A DNA stretch of 64,000 nt from Fasciola hepatica (taxonomy: Eukaryota; Platyhelminthes; Trematoda; Plagiorchiida; Fasciolidae): assembly GCA_948099385.1 (NCBI GenBank), contig CANUEZ040000156.1:5973501-6037500 (forward strand). The letters are read 5' to 3'. The notes under the pieces were generated by a model. That model did no database searches. It worked only from the letters and a program-made list of their open reading frames with translations, and was not told the DNA's origin. This document shows, one piece after another, positions 1-11,780 of the stretch (within the stretch, counting starts at the first letter, position 1; every line of letters starts with the position of its first letter). The translations under genes were made by a program, and so were the position numbers.

Positions 1-2750
1 TGGAGATACCTTGTCATATGCTTCGTGTTTCTTTTTACGTAATAGGGGCATTGACTGTATTGGATGCGTGTGGTTCACAGCCAAGTCATATTATTTACAT
101 GGTAAGATGGCAGTCGGCACTATATTTGTCTTTGGATCCGGTTTGTTTGCTCAAGTCTTATCATGGATGAAGGATAGACGAAGACGTTTTGGCCGTCCTT
201 TAAACCTTCGTGCTGTTTAATGAAGGAACCACACTGTCTATCGACAGTGAGTAAGCACATTCCCCTCTACCGCGAATCCCGTCAGTTGTCTTATCCCCTC
301 AACGGCGTCATTAAATAATCAGAAGTGCGAACTAGTTCGAGTAGGTTTGTTGAATTATAAGAATTCTCCCAAAACTACCTTGAAAAGATGATGTAAAATG
401 TAGCTTTCAGATCAGCAAAAGGAGATAACTAATGCTTTGGAGTTTGTTCAGATACCATTTTACAAACTGGCTTCAATTCATACATCTGAATGGCCATAGG
501 TTCTCGACAATTCCTACTTACACCGGTGTGTAGCAAAATGATATCTTTTCACGAACTGTGTTGAATCGCCATATGTATTGACTTGCCTCTATCGTTTCGC
601 CTTTTACTTTCAAAAGCTCACAAGGATTTACGGTAGGTAAGCAATCCCGAAACTGGTAGTATTGTAAAAAGGACAACAAGACGGGGTAGGATATTTGTAT
701 TCCAACCGCCAAACGAGCCAAGTACATGAAACACATACAATCGTTAATAAAGGCACTTTTCCTGACTGCGCGGCACCAGCATTGCTCTTGAGACTGCTTT
801 AGTGCTTCGGCTGCATTCTGGCCAGTTCCCCATGGCCGAAAGCTTGCTTCTCTCGGGCGTCCTTTCTATTCGACTGGTCCGATTGTTTCAGTTGACTACT
901 CGATCGGCAGCCCCTACCTGGGCTATCTCACTGATTGCCGGAGATCCCGCTGCTCCCTCTCTGCTAGTCGGTTTGCCTCCTTTTCTTCACTTCGGAAAGC
1001 CTCCGATATATTCGCCACCTGTTCTTTTGTCTGTGTCCCTCGGTTGGTTCGTCCGTTCGACTTGAAGGTCACGTCGTTCTCTTGCACCAGCATTCCCCGT
1101 TACAGTAGGAATCAAAACCACTAGGGTATCATCACGATAAGTGAACGACCTAGCACCGCCAATTTAGCAACGAATGTCAAAAAGCATAAAGAAGTGCCAA
1201 TTTCAGTTGACGGAATAATACACTCTACAATCAAACTCTCTAAAAGTCATGATAGAAGGTCTAAATTAGGAAAGAGCCCCATGCCTAGTATTCGCCTCAT
1301 GCACATGCAACTTTTTATTTCGAAGTAAGAAGGCTGACCTTTTGATTCTCCTGCCGGAATTATCTAAATGTGCCTGCTTGCGTTATTCCTCTGTGTATTC
1401 ATTCCCGTGCGCTTTATCACAGATTACACTCAGAAACCTATCATTATCCTTATTTTGTCTGACATATGCATTACTTCTATTGGCTCAGTAGCATATCCAA
1501 CTCTGAATTATTGAATTTCGTGAAAAAGAGTCAATTTCTCTACTCACCAACGAACGAGCACTACTATCCTTTCTGATGACACACTCTACACTCATTCCAA
1601 TCTCCCCCACAGTATTTCGCCAGCCGCTTATCCTAGCATATCTAAATCCATATATCACCACACTACAGAGTTTTATAACTCTGGTAATACATATCTAGCT
1701 ATACAGCATGTTCCATAAGAACACTTCCTGAATGAATTGAGAGTGAAGCTCACTAAATCATAACATTCTCTCTGTTCTCCCTGATAACAGAGAAATGACA
1801 TGGATTGGATCAATAAACCGTGTTCGTTCATTCATAACAAGGTGAGAGATAGAAAATTGTGCTTAGGTAAGCTTTGTTCTGAGGGGTTTTATTTTAAAAG
1901 GAACAGCCCTGTTGAATCGGCAATAAAAGAGTCATGAAATATAGTAAATGAGGACAGTATCAAGATAATTTTACTACTTGTAGTAAAGTGGAAAATGTTG
2001 CTACAGATGGAGATGAGTGTTACGGGCGTGTTGCTATGAGGTTAAGTGCAGCACGACCATTCTCATGCAGGAAAAAAAATCCCCCCCCCCCCTAAATTCT
2101 ACATGAAATTCAATAATTCACAGTAGAACATGTTACCACACTTAAGAATACATCTAGGGAGGGTTGGAGTAACCAAAAACTATCAACTAGCAAGCTAATG
2201 GAAATTACATTAGAGTAGTACAACCAGTGGTGCAACACACAAGGATAATTAGACTGAGAAGTGACGTGACTAGGAATGTGTAGAGAACTCTGGTCAGATA
2301 ACAAAACATTTGGCGGCCTTCTTACCTTAAAAAAAAAACTTCCTGTTCATGATTGATCGAAATAAGATCTGATGGGACAAGTATACCAACATATTTACAG
2401 TACTGGGTTCTTTCTTAATTCGAACCTCATATAGTGATCATTGGGCGATTGTATTCTCAGGTGGATATAAGATCAACTGGAATCAGCATTTACGCAGGCA
2501 TTCTGGCAAAATTTGTTGAATCGATGGAGCTGGACCAATTTGCCATTGGGATGTTTCGCTGTTTTTACGGATTTATCTTACCACTATTCCGGGATTTCTA
2601 ACCGGCCTTTTTCGATTGGCAAATAGGAAAACTTGAAACATTGGATCCCTTGATCCAGTTTATCAGAACAGGTAGAAGACAAAAGTTGCGGGATGCAAAC
2701 ATTTCATTCAGTCTTCTCCATCGCGTGCGTGGACCCCTCCGATTGGCGTT
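1..2750. other. No gene recognised; unannotated repeat-poor stretch
   Basis: All open frames here are short (at most 87 codons) and none resembles a protein family that I know. The only structural marks are a run of 12 C at 2081-2092, directly after an A run, and an A run near 2330. The segment 2450-2750 lies just downstream (in minus orientation) of a Penelope-like relic and may include its 3' untranslated region, but no end can be placed. Confidence 0.5.
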
Positions 2751-3733
2751 CTAATAGGGCACAGAACAACACAATGGAACCGATGGAGTCGAACGAAACC
2801 ATCCGGTAAATCTACTGGCTACTGCCACGGTGAACATGTTGTGGATCAATGGTTTCTGTGCACACAGTGTGGTTCTAGGTTTACTTATCAAAAAAGCCTC
2901 ACAAACGGCTTGGAGCCTTGGGTTCCGATTTCGTGCAATCACTCGGAACGCTTGACCTGGATCAGTCTGAGGACGAAAGGTCACAAGGTCTCTCGCGGCT
3001 GACGAAGCCGCATTCCTCGTGCTCGCTTGCTGTTCGGGTGGGGATGGCTCATCCATTGTGCTAGTCACTTCGGTACTAGCTACTGCGCTCTTTGACTGAG
3101 ACACAGATCCGTTCTGTCTATGCAGGTGTCATCGCAGCTACTAGTGAAGTGATAAATCACGTGGGGCATTCGTGTTCGTAATGCTGATCGGATGGGCTTG
3201 GAGGTTTAGTCCTTTGGTGGCTTGTAGAACCTGCCATTCAGTCTTCAAGTGGATGCGCTTCAGTGCACAATTAAGATTTTGGTTGTTCCGGTTGAACAGA
3301 TGGTCACCTTTATATGGTAGCACCAGAGTTACTCGTTTTTGTTCAACCATGTTGACTTGTAGGGTAATGGGCCATTCTTCTTCGTGAATTTCGATGAACC
3401 AATCAGAGTATCCATTCACAAAGGGGTTTAGGGTATGAACTCTTCCTCCGTTTGCAATTGATCTATACTGTATGTTTTACTTGCTCTGCAGGAGAGGGTT
3501 CCACATAAAACCAAAATATCGTCGACATAAAGCCTGTACAAACCAAAATGAATGATATCCTGAAGAACATTTTTCTCAATCATTGCTAAAAGGATATCTA
3601 TTAGTTTGGGTCCGAGAGAGCTACCCATGGCGACATTACCAATCTGTTTGTAAATGTGTCCTTTGAAATCAAAACGTAGGTTTTCTGTACATAAGATAGT
3701 GAGGTCACTGATGTGCGTAACAGGAACAGGCAA
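2751..3733 (-). pseudogene. Penelope-like element relic: RT palm and GIY-YIG endonuclease pieces
   Basis: Three minus-strand frames together follow the order of a Penelope-like (PLE) ORF. The frame 3428-3733 has the RT motif AMGSSLGP (residues 35-42) and the catalytic box YVDD (residues 69-72). The frame 3141-3419 contains the linker block LPYKGD seen in PLEs between RT and endonuclease. Around 3050-3140 a degraded endonuclease start is visible (CIDRTDLCLSQRA, matching the usual TYIGRT-type core), and 2751-3104 ends with the block DPGQAFRVIARNRNPRL typical of the GIY-YIG C-terminal half. Frameshifts and stops separate the pieces, so the copy is dead. The RT N-terminal half is missing upstream. 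Family assignment rests on motif order; the exact lineage is not determined. Confidence 0.8.
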
Positions 3734-3739
3734 GGTGTC

Positions 3740-4456
3740 TTGATGTCTTGAGTAGGACGAAAGTGGATGACCTCGGGCAAATTTACATTATTCTTCTTTC
3801 AGTATTGGAACGATGCGAAGTTTAGCTTGAAAGTTAACGGATGTTCCTTATGACAGCATAATAAACTAATGTGAAGAACAAAGTGGCCAAGTTGTGAGCA
3901 TAATTATTCAGAGTAACCTGATCGATACCATCGAGTCCGCAGTCTTTATTTGACATTGAATGAGTTGACCTCCATTAACATCCATTACGGAAAATGTGGA
4001 TTTGCGACCAGCTGCTAGCAGTACTTGTTTATCAGGAGCTGAATTGGAGACGCTGGGTCATTGTTTTCTCTTAAAAATAGACTGTAGTATTGGCTTCGCA
4101 TTACCCATGTTTCGGGATTCAGAAGCGACTGGAGACGTAGTTCGCGTATTTGGAAGAAAAAAATGACGTACTGGAGGGAAGGTCATGCAGATATCAGACA
4201 AACTCAAAAGTACATATTATAGCTAAGCGGTTCGTAATACGGATTGTCCAGAAGCTATGACCTTCAAGACGTATGAATTGCAACCGATATGTAAAAAGTC
4301 CTCCAAACAACTGGAAAATTCTTGCTGATACCAACGCGATAGCAAATGTTCTCTGTGGAGTGATTTGAAAACATGACAGTACTCAGTGATACACATGTGA
4401 CCGAGTTTGCTCTTCTGGTTAATCAGTGGCGTGGACTGTGAATAGCCAATGCTACT
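3740..4456. other. No gene recognised
   Basis: No open frame of note and no homology that I can see. It adjoins the truncated 5' side of the Penelope-like relic but does not continue its RT. Confidence 0.4.
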
Positions 4457-4468
4457 TTATATATATGC

Positions 4469-4520
<52 letters not shown>
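4457..4520. repeat. (TA)n microsatellite
   Basis: Nearly pure alternating TA, with a few interruptions (gcat, acat) at its left end. Short ORFs reading as Tyr-Ile repeats across it are artefacts. Confidence 0.97.
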
Positions 4521-4522
<2 letters not shown>

Positions 4523-5051
4523 GCTGATAGTGAGTAGTATGTAAAAGTGTGGACAGAATTTCCCGGAAGCACACGACGGGTTTTGCGGTTGATGCCAACG
4601 TGGGCTTCCGGAGCAATCATGTCCCCACTTTTACATACTACTTACTATCAATTGAGCGCCTGCACATGCATCGTCATTGTTCGTCGGTTTAGCAGTGACC
4701 CAGACACGAATAACCGTGAGAAATCTGAGTTGTGATTCATTTGTGGGCTCTTCAATGAAGAGTATCCATTCACACTCCAAACGATTCAAATTAGATCCTA
4801 GTGAACATATAACATCAGAGTGTACAGGTATGAGGACGAGTGGGCAGAGGAGTGCCGGGTACGCATACTTGATGAGCGGCAACAACCGCGAAGCCGGTCG
4901 TGTGCCTCCAGGGAAGTTTTGTCCACACGTTTACATACTACTTACTATCAATATGAGCGCTTGCACATGCAGCCTAGTTGTTCGTTGGGTTAGCAGTGAC
5001 CCATACACGAATAACTATGAGAAATCACAGATTAGATTCATTCGTTCGGAC
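4523..5051. repeat. Inverted and direct repeat cluster beside (TA)n
   Basis: Three related copies are visible. Copy A (about 4523-4595) is the reverse complement of the first part of copies B (about 4590-4758) and C (about 4880-5051). B and C are direct repeats sharing the core ACATACTACTTACTATCAAT, then a GAGCGC(C/T)TGCACATGC block and a GTTAGCAGTGACCC-like block. A and B form an imperfect palindrome centred near 4595. The copies differ at many positions, so the duplication is not recent. This could be a fold-back or MITE-like element or a satellite unit; no transposase is present. Confidence 0.7.
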
Positions 5052-5054
5052 TAA

Positions 5055-6886
5055 TTGGTATTCGAGAATGTACTTCGAATATCCCTGGCATTAGTGACCA
5101 AAGTGACCTAGGCAATGGATTAGTTGAACTACATTCATTGAAGGGAGGTAGCAGGCTTTTGTCGTCATTGTTTTTGACAAATGCGTCATGAGAAACAAGT
5201 ATAAGTCATTCCTCGTGTGCGAAAACGTTATTTAAAAAGTGTTTTGTGTTAGAAAGTGGGTAATTCTGTCCGACCACAAGCATTTGGTTCATTTTGTCAC
5301 TGATCGAATGAATACGAGAGAATGACAACGAATATCCATATGTGACGTATTCGATAATCATGCTACCTGGGTAATATCTGCCTATTCAAAAGAAATTATG
5401 AAGAACCTTGAAATACCTATCCCCATCGACTTCAAATAGTGGCCAATGATCTTTCCCAGGACAGCGAAGCGAAACCTGAAGATCAAATCCCTTGAAAGCA
5501 GTTGGAAAAAGGATGAGTTGACACTACACAATAAGTAAATTGATGGTGACTATCGTCATTTTATGTTGCATACAATCATATAACCGAACCCACAGACTTT
5601 GTGCCTCTTGTGGGAAACACTGTGGGATAGGGGAAAACTCTCAAGGCAGGCAGTGGTCTCAGCTAGTGGCAGGCCACTTCCTTTAAATCGCAGTGCCGTT
5701 CAAAGTTTAATGTTGAGTCAAACGTGAAACAACTCGTCCCACAGAGATTCAACCATGCCGTCCACGTGCATCATCGATGGCGGCAATGGATTAATTAGTA
5801 GGTTCGGTATCCACTTCAGGCCGAAGTGACCACCAGGTGGACGTTTGTGTCACTCGCAGTGAATTGGTGAGGCGCCCGATAGCATGCAACTCTGATGTCA
5901 CTATTTTTCGGTATAGCTAATCGTTTGTAGAACAAGCTAATCAGTAAGGTAACTTGGTGATTCCTGAAACAGAATAGTGTGAGATCGGTTTTTGATTCAA
6001 GGAATCGTTACATAAATGTCTTGCATGTTTTTAAACGGAAGTTCTATCATAATCCGAGACACGGATGTCACGGCGGCAAGCTTTTGCGTGTAAATATTGC
6101 ACCAAGAAATTTGTATTGGCCACGTCATTCCGCTAGATGATGGGCATGATTTGCAAGTTAAAATCGATATAAATGGAAGGGTAGTATTGCCTTTTTGACT
6201 TTTTAATCTAAAGTACTACCTTGACTTTCCATTGTAGTAAGAATTGTGAAAAACAGATTGGATGGGCTCAGTTATCGTTTTATCCTTCAGTTGTTATTTA
6301 TTGGACTCAAAATACCGCGGAATGGTCGGGGTGGGTGTCTCAGGCTTCAAGATGACCATCCGTATTGAACACCTCCCGAAATGCTCCCAAATGATTTTTC
6401 ATCTAACATAGTCTCTCCTGAGGAAGTTCTATTCACTCCCTTCTCTTGGTGGATATGTTCCCACTAAAATGAGAGCAACACAATTAATACCTGGCTCTCT
6501 CCACCGGATTGGCTGACTAATAGTCAGTCTAGAGGGATGGCTAAACCCTGATTCCAAACCAAAGTGAGTGGCGCATGAGGGGTGAAATTGTATTCCCACC
6601 GGCATCTGTGGCGGAGAGTTGCACTGGGCTCCCAGGATCTCTAGCCTTATCCGAAGGGCGTATGAACTGGGCAATCAGTCACCGTCCACCGGTGGGTTAC
6701 GGACCCCACCTTTCGTCCCGTTGCCTTGTGGGTTTGTCCTTGGATAGATAAAGGCTCCGGTTGTGTAGCCCTTTGAATACCCCCTGTTCTGGCTTGGTTA
6801 CCTAGCAGTTTCTTGTCCACAAACAAATCGTGGTCTCGGACTATAGACCCTTTCCTCCCTGACCGTATTATGTATTATTTGACACA
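5055..6886. other. No gene recognised
   Basis: Only short open frames. The part 6430-6886 is less AT-rich than its surroundings and ends in a small hairpin plus a (TA)n tract (described separately), so it may be the 3' end of a retroelement, but no coding remnant supports this. Confidence 0.35.
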
Positions 6887-6904
6887 GTCTGAAATCAGAC
6901 AGTT

Positions 6905-6961
<57 letters not shown>
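6887..6961. repeat. 14-nt hairpin followed by (TA)n
   Basis: GTCTGAAATCAGAC (6887-6900) is a perfect 6-bp stem with an AA loop. It is followed by AGTTGTGATA and then a pure (TA)n run. The same order (hairpin with a CTGAAATCAG core, AG, TATGATA, simple repeat) occurs at the 3' end of the Penelope-like element at 11081-11124, so this may be a Penelope-like 3' terminus; that link is an inference. Confidence 0.6.
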
Positions 6962-6965
<4 letters not shown>

Positions 6966-9224
6966 TGGTGAAATGGTAAATGTTTGATAACTCCTGATTT
7001 TATCAGATTTGATGAGGAGTGGTTGAGAAAAAGATTCTTTATCCCTGCAAATCATTTGATTCCGATGATTTGATTTGACTTGATTTTTACTAGTACGGAC
7101 TTGCACAACAGTTTTTTCGTTTATGGATAGACTGCGGTTTGATTTATTTTACTGTGAAGTTCATTGTGTCATTTGGTGAGATATTATTCGTGAAAACATT
7201 GTTTGTTTTTCTATTCTGAATGCTTCGGGACAACGTTTTCGTTCCGGAATGTTAGCAGCTCATTTCAAACGAGCTTCCATAGTTCTAGACATTCGTATAT
7301 CATGTTGAATCAAATCGAAGTGGACGAGGAAGACGCTATCAAAAATAAGGCGGCTGATGCATAATATGGATGACATGGAAACGATCAATCACTTTAAACA
7401 GGTTCTTAAAAAGGAAATATGTGAGACTTTGTGCGAAACTGTTGTCAAGATTGCCGCTGCCGACCGGAGTATGCCTCGAATGGCTAGATCTTAAACGAAG
7501 ACGGTAAAACCAAATACCACCAAGACAGTTTTACGATCACCGCCGGTCATAAAACCCCCAGTACTTTGGTGCACCTTTACGAAAAAATTACGGGATTTAT
7601 AACCCTTAGTCTGGAAAAGTGGGGTGAATAGTCCTCATATAAAATGTTCAGAAAAAGACTAAAGTAAACGAACCGTTCGTGTAACTACTACCTCATTATT
7701 ATTTGAATATTGACCAACCCTGTCTTATTGTCCAATGCCGCAGCGCAGCCAATTGAGATGGTCAAATTCAGAGGGTCAATTTCCAAAATATCTGCAACTT
7801 CCCCGAGCATAAGGAGAATTTACAGATTTCTTAGGATTCAGTCCGACTCATCGTGAAGTTACTACCTTCAAAAGTGTGTGAACTCTACTGCAGTAACCAT
7901 CCCGATTGCTTGGGCTGTCACTCCAGCAGAAACATAGTCTCAATAGCTTTACTCACGATGTGAACTGTACACAGATACGGGCAGCAGAACAAATTACAAT
8001 CGAATAAACATGTTCACCGTAATTTCGTGGTTTTATATAATGCAATACATACAAATTCATAAAGACAAATGACTAACGGCCAGGTGTGCAACCAAGAACA
8101 AAAGTTCAGAAGTTTATTCGGTAAATCGGGACAGTGCTGTCATAAACGGTCCACTCAGAAAGAAGACAGACAAAACTGCAGTGCAGCACCGTCAGGGTAC
8201 AGATAGTAGATCAAGAGGTTTTCCAGCTAACATCAAATAATAGCCTCGGTCAAAGAATAAGAACAATAAAGACTTGTATATTCTAAGGAGCGACCAGCGT
8301 CAAAGCAAGATTAGTAGCAGCTGTGAGACTGCAGAAGTTGTATGTCTCGACGCAAACTGATGAACCTGACAATGGGCTTGTTTGGCTGACCAATGTTCCT
8401 GTTGTCTAACAGCGTAGTACGGCTGCAGCGCGGGCGGTTTTCATGCATAGATGAAACATTCGGCACACTTCTTAACAATGGAAGTGTACAGTCAGGACAA
8501 CAGAGTCAGGAATATAAAAGTACAATGTTCGCGCACCATACATCAATAACACGTAGATCTGAACTGCGTCATTCCATTAGAAGAGGAGAATGAGGTCATA
8601 AATGCTCGAGGTCCATGATACATGTGGAGGCTACTTATGGATAACATGAGTGACAATGTCATCAGAATGCAAATTACATTAGGATGATTTACAAGAACGG
8701 AGTTGTTTGAGCTGATTGAAGGATTGCTGCAATACGCCACGCATTCGACTTTTTCAGAGCCGATCGGCCTTTAAATCCCATGATACATCGAACCATGATG
8801 ACATTCCAGATTTGCACTCCTTCTGCGGCCTCTCGGCTGTCTATCCCTGAGACACCTTGAGACCATAAGTAAGTTGCAAGGTTGCTAGTTTCCCTTTGTC
8901 TAGCAGTCTTTGTCCCCTCTCTTCATGTACTGAGTGAGTGAGCCCGTGATTACCGGTCTAGTATTTGTACATCATGTACTAAAACCGAGACTACCTCTCC
9001 TTTAGCTCAGGCTAATTTCAGTTAGAACGTAACTTTGTCTCTCTGCCCAGATACAAGGTGTCCAGTAATATCCTCCATCATTTCTAGTTCACCTTTTCCT
9101 AACTCTTTCGATATATTTTCTCAATTGGTGCACACAGTGACCCTGTACATAACATGCGTTCTATATTGGTTCAATCTGAAATTATCTAGCCGAATGTTTC
9201 GAATCATTTTTGTGCCTAACTAAT
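6962..9224. other. No gene recognised
   Basis: No frame above about 70 codons and no recognisable motif. A short stretch around 7355-7620 reads as plausible protein in two frames, but it matches no family that I can identify. Confidence 0.35.
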
Positions 9225-9832
9225 GCAATTAAAAGAGTACATCGTAGTAGTAGTTCTTTCAGACTGGCTACCGGAATACCAACGTTTATTTCATTTTCGA
9301 TTTTATATTTACACAAACATTCGATGGTTTCTAGAAGTGGGACGCTCGTAAATAGTGATGTTACGTCCAGAGATGCCATTTTAAGTCCTGTCGTATTTTG
9401 TTCTTTTATTAATTCTACGAACTGAAATGTGTCATTAAGGTTGTTTTGAGCCATGCTTCTCCGCACTGGTTCCAGTATACCGGCGAACCAACGAGCAGTA
9501 GAGTGGTAGGCAGAAGTGCTCATGTCAAGTATCGGTCTTAGTGGTACTTCCGATTTATGTATCTTCGGTAAGCCATATAGACGAGGAATACTAGTGTCAG
9601 TAGGTAGTAACTGTTCATAATTGCCATTCGAAATATAATTCTGATCTTTCAATAGTCTCAGGACTGCAGTAAGTTGTTCTTCCACTGCCTTGGTTCTGTC
9701 CTTCTCTCCTTTGGATTCCGTAAATTTTGTCGAGTCACTTAGAATGGTATCCATTTTATCAATGTAGTCTTTGCGATTCATTAGCACAACTCCGGAGCCT
9801 TTGTCAGGCCTGGCCGACATTTTCGTTGCCAA
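9182..9832 (-). pseudogene. Penelope-like RT, N-terminal half (inverted)
   Basis: The 216-codon frame has no internal stop. Real similarity starts at the block ARPDKGSGVVLMNRKDYIDKM, includes YGLPKIHK and RPILDMSTS, and reaches RT motif A as ASLDVTSLFTSVP, which carries the first catalytic Asp. It ends at KELLLRCT; the last 15 residues or so are flanking sequence read through. The Met at 9832 lies at the inversion junction and is not a natural start. RT motifs B and C are not on this piece; motif C lies on the plus strand just beyond the junction. The clean frame suggests that the rearrangement happened at or soon after insertion. Confidence 0.85.
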
Positions 9833-10172
9833 GCTGGAGAATGGGGTACTCTAAGACACCATAGAAAGACTACCAAGGTACTGCCGGTATGTGGACGACA
9901 TCTTCATTATGATTGGCAAGCATGTTCACTTAGATGAACTAATGGAAAAGTTTAACCAGACTCACAGTGCGCTCAGTTTCACATCCGAAGTGGAAGTAGA
10001 CGGCAAATTTCATTTTCTGGATGTAAACCTTACGAAAAGGGAAGATGGGAAGCTCATCCGCCGCGTCTATTGTAAGCCAACATGGACAGGCCAATACACC
10101 CATTTTGCCAGTTTCGTGCCTCTAAAACGCAAACAGAACCTGGTCCGATCCCTAGCGTCTCGCATACGATAG
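9829..10172 (+). pseudogene. Penelope-like RT, catalytic box and thumb
   Basis: Reading from AKLENGVL, one in-frame stop (TAA near 9852) precedes CRYVDDIFIMIG, the RT motif C with both catalytic Asp. The frame then gives FHFLDVNLTKREDGKL and RVYCKPTWTGQYTHFASF, blocks that are highly characteristic of Penelope-like RTs, and runs into a second stop (TAG at 10170-10172) where the family normally continues into the endonuclease linker. The same frame resumes directly afterwards in the GIY-YIG ORF, so only two point mutations break what would be a continuous RT-endonuclease reading. Confidence 0.85.
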
Positions 10173-10190
10173 ATCTGTTCCGAGGAAACA

Positions 10191-10976
10191 GTGAGTGAGG
10201 AATTAGATCACATAAGACAAATATTACTAAACAAAGGGGATCCGGAAAAGAACATTTCGGAAGTACCCAAGCGACCATTGATAATCACCGCCAAGAAGAA
10301 AGAATTGCACATGCAACTTCCCTTCAAAGATGTTAAATGTGAACTACTAGTTCGGCGCCTAAGGGACGCAATCGCCCGTACATTTCCCGCCGCTACTCTA
10401 CGCGCCCACTTCACAAGCCGGCCAATGATTTCTATGAATCTCAAAGACAAAATGCCTGTCCCTTCCTCCTCCATGTTAACCTATTCATTTGTTTGCTCAT
10501 GTTCGGCAAGCTATGTAGGCATAACGACACGGCAACTGTCCCAAAGAATCAAGGAACACAAACCAGCTTGGCTGAGGACAGGAACTAGAAGAACCATAAC
10601 TAGTGCAATCGTAGCGCACCTTGCCGAGACAGGGCACCAGGTAGACAACGAAGCCTTCAAGATAATTTACAAAGTGCCTGTGAATTCTTCGAAGATCGTT
10701 CGCCAAATCACTTTGGGAGCAGCGGAGGCAGTAGCGATTAGGCTGTTAAATCCATCGCTTTGTTCACACAAGCGATTTGTCAAATCACTGCAGCTACCCT
10801 GGCCGCGATCGGAAAATGGGGGACAAAATCACGGTGACCTCGACCGCGACCCTTCAGTCGTGACAGGAAGCAGCCAACCCACCCCAGATGTATTTTCTAT
10901 ACCGAGTTTTCCCAACCACGAACAACCAACTTCCCACCCCTTTTTCGAACCGCAAAACACCTACAATATTGATTGA
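10191..10976 (+). CDS. GIY-YIG endonuclease part of Penelope-like element
   Basis: The 261-codon frame is uninterrupted. Residues 1-95 form the linker between RT and nuclease, with the LPFKDV block (residues 43-48) that matches LPYKGD of related copies. The nuclease core follows: TYSFVCSC (residues 97-104) stands for the GIY strand and SYVGITTRQLSQRIKEH (107-123) for the YIG strand, with the conserved Arg and His. AEAVAIRLLNPSLC (178-191) provides the expected catalytic Glu and the Asn-Pro pair. The domain nicks target DNA during target-primed reverse transcription in Penelope-like elements. The frame is in phase with the RT piece upstream, so the Met at 10191 is internal and not a true start. 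The last 55 residues are Pro/Ser-rich and not recognised. Confidence 0.85.
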   Translation: MSEELDHIRQILLNKGDPEKNISEVPKRPLIITAKKKELHMQLPFKDVKCELLVRRLRDAIARTFPAATLRAHFTSRPMISMNLKDKMPVPSSSMLTYSFVCSCSASYVGITTRQLSQRIKEHKPAWLRTGTRRTITSAIVAHLAETGHQVDNEAFKIIYKVPVNSSKIVRQITLGAAEAVAIRLLNPSLCSHKRFVKSLQLPWPRSENGGQNHGDLDRDPSVVTGSSQPTPDVFSIPSFPNHEQPTSHPFFEPQNTYNID

Positions 10977-11080
10977 CCAATCTTAATTTGATACTGTAAA
11001 TACCCTCTATTTTGTCTCACCTTCTTGTGATTTACATCCACTGGCTGGTGTCCTGATACCGACATGAATTTTCGGCACAC

Positions 11081-11124
11081 CGCCTGAAATCAGGCGAGTA
11101 TGATACATAATAATAATAATAAAA
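11081..11124 (+). repeat. 3' terminal hairpin and (ATA)n of Penelope-like element
   Basis: CGCCTGAAATCAGGCG is a perfect 7-bp stem with an AA loop, followed by AGTATGATAC and an ATA repeat. It lies about 105 nt after the endonuclease stop, where a short 3' UTR would end. A similar hairpin and tail occur at 6887-6961. Confidence 0.6.
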
Positions 11125-11780
11125 GTAGTAAATGGCTAGGGTGTCGAGCTTACACCAAAACGCGGACCGTTTCGGTTCTGTGTTGGTTTGTACCTGTGAA
11201 GCTGATAGTACCGGTCAAGTGTACGATGGCATAGTCCTACCATTCTACTGATTTCTGAGCACAACATTCTGGCTTCGCAGTCAAGGGACTCATTTTACAT
11301 ATTTGTATACAACGCCAACATATTAATTGTGGATGAATCACCTTCTTCTAGAGACGCGAAATAATTCTGCTTTGGACCTCTGGAAGAGTGCTTCGCAACT
11401 CTGCTAATATGTATATCTGCATAGTACTTGTCTTCAAAGTGCGCCAAGCTCTTCTGGGTGGATCAACCAGGTGCCAGTCAGTCTGAAGTGGACGCGAGAT
11501 GAACTCGATGATTTATTTGTTGAAGAAACACAAGACCTTTAACCACCGGCTAACCAACTCCGCACAGGTGTGAAAAAAATCAAGAACCCGTTTGTAAGCA
11601 ACATTCTGATAATAAGAAATAGATAATACTGGTTAGTGAACCAGGGGCTGTTAGGAAATTTCCTCTGCAGCGATGGATGTTTATTCCGTAAAAGTATGAA
11701 AAGAATGACTGACGGAGACATACGCACGTACGTATAATGAAGAAATCAGTTATTCAGAGTAAAACCTCACTACCATAGAA
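11125..11780. other. No gene recognised
   Basis: This lies between the Penelope-like element and a gypsy integrase relic. RNase H motifs of the relic were looked for here and not found. Confidence 0.4.

Larger units (their letters stand above)
9225..11124 (+). mobile_element. Penelope-like element with inverted 5' part
   Basis: The RT N-terminal half lies on minus (about 9227-9828) and the RT C-terminal half plus the GIY-YIG endonuclease on plus (about 9829-10976). The junction near 9828 joins the RPDKGSG block (start of the RT) to the block AKLENGVL that precedes the YVDD box. The segment that should lie between them (RT motif B with GSPLGP, around 35-40 residues) is absent. This arrangement, an inverted 5' segment, a small deletion and a normal 3' segment, is what twin priming produces in L1 elements. 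The 3' end is taken as the hairpin and (ATA)n run at 11081-11124. The left edge near 9225 is where RT similarity stops; no target duplication is certain. Confidence 0.8.

Noticed and set aside
4423..7106. ORFs with long Tyr-Ile runs (4423-4620 and 6798-7106, minus)
   Set aside because: They are translations of the (TA)n tracts and have no other protein-like content.
7355..7620. Protein-like reading in two frames (NEDGKTKYHQDSFTI and others)
   Set aside because: No family recognised and no consistent frame; too little for a gene call.
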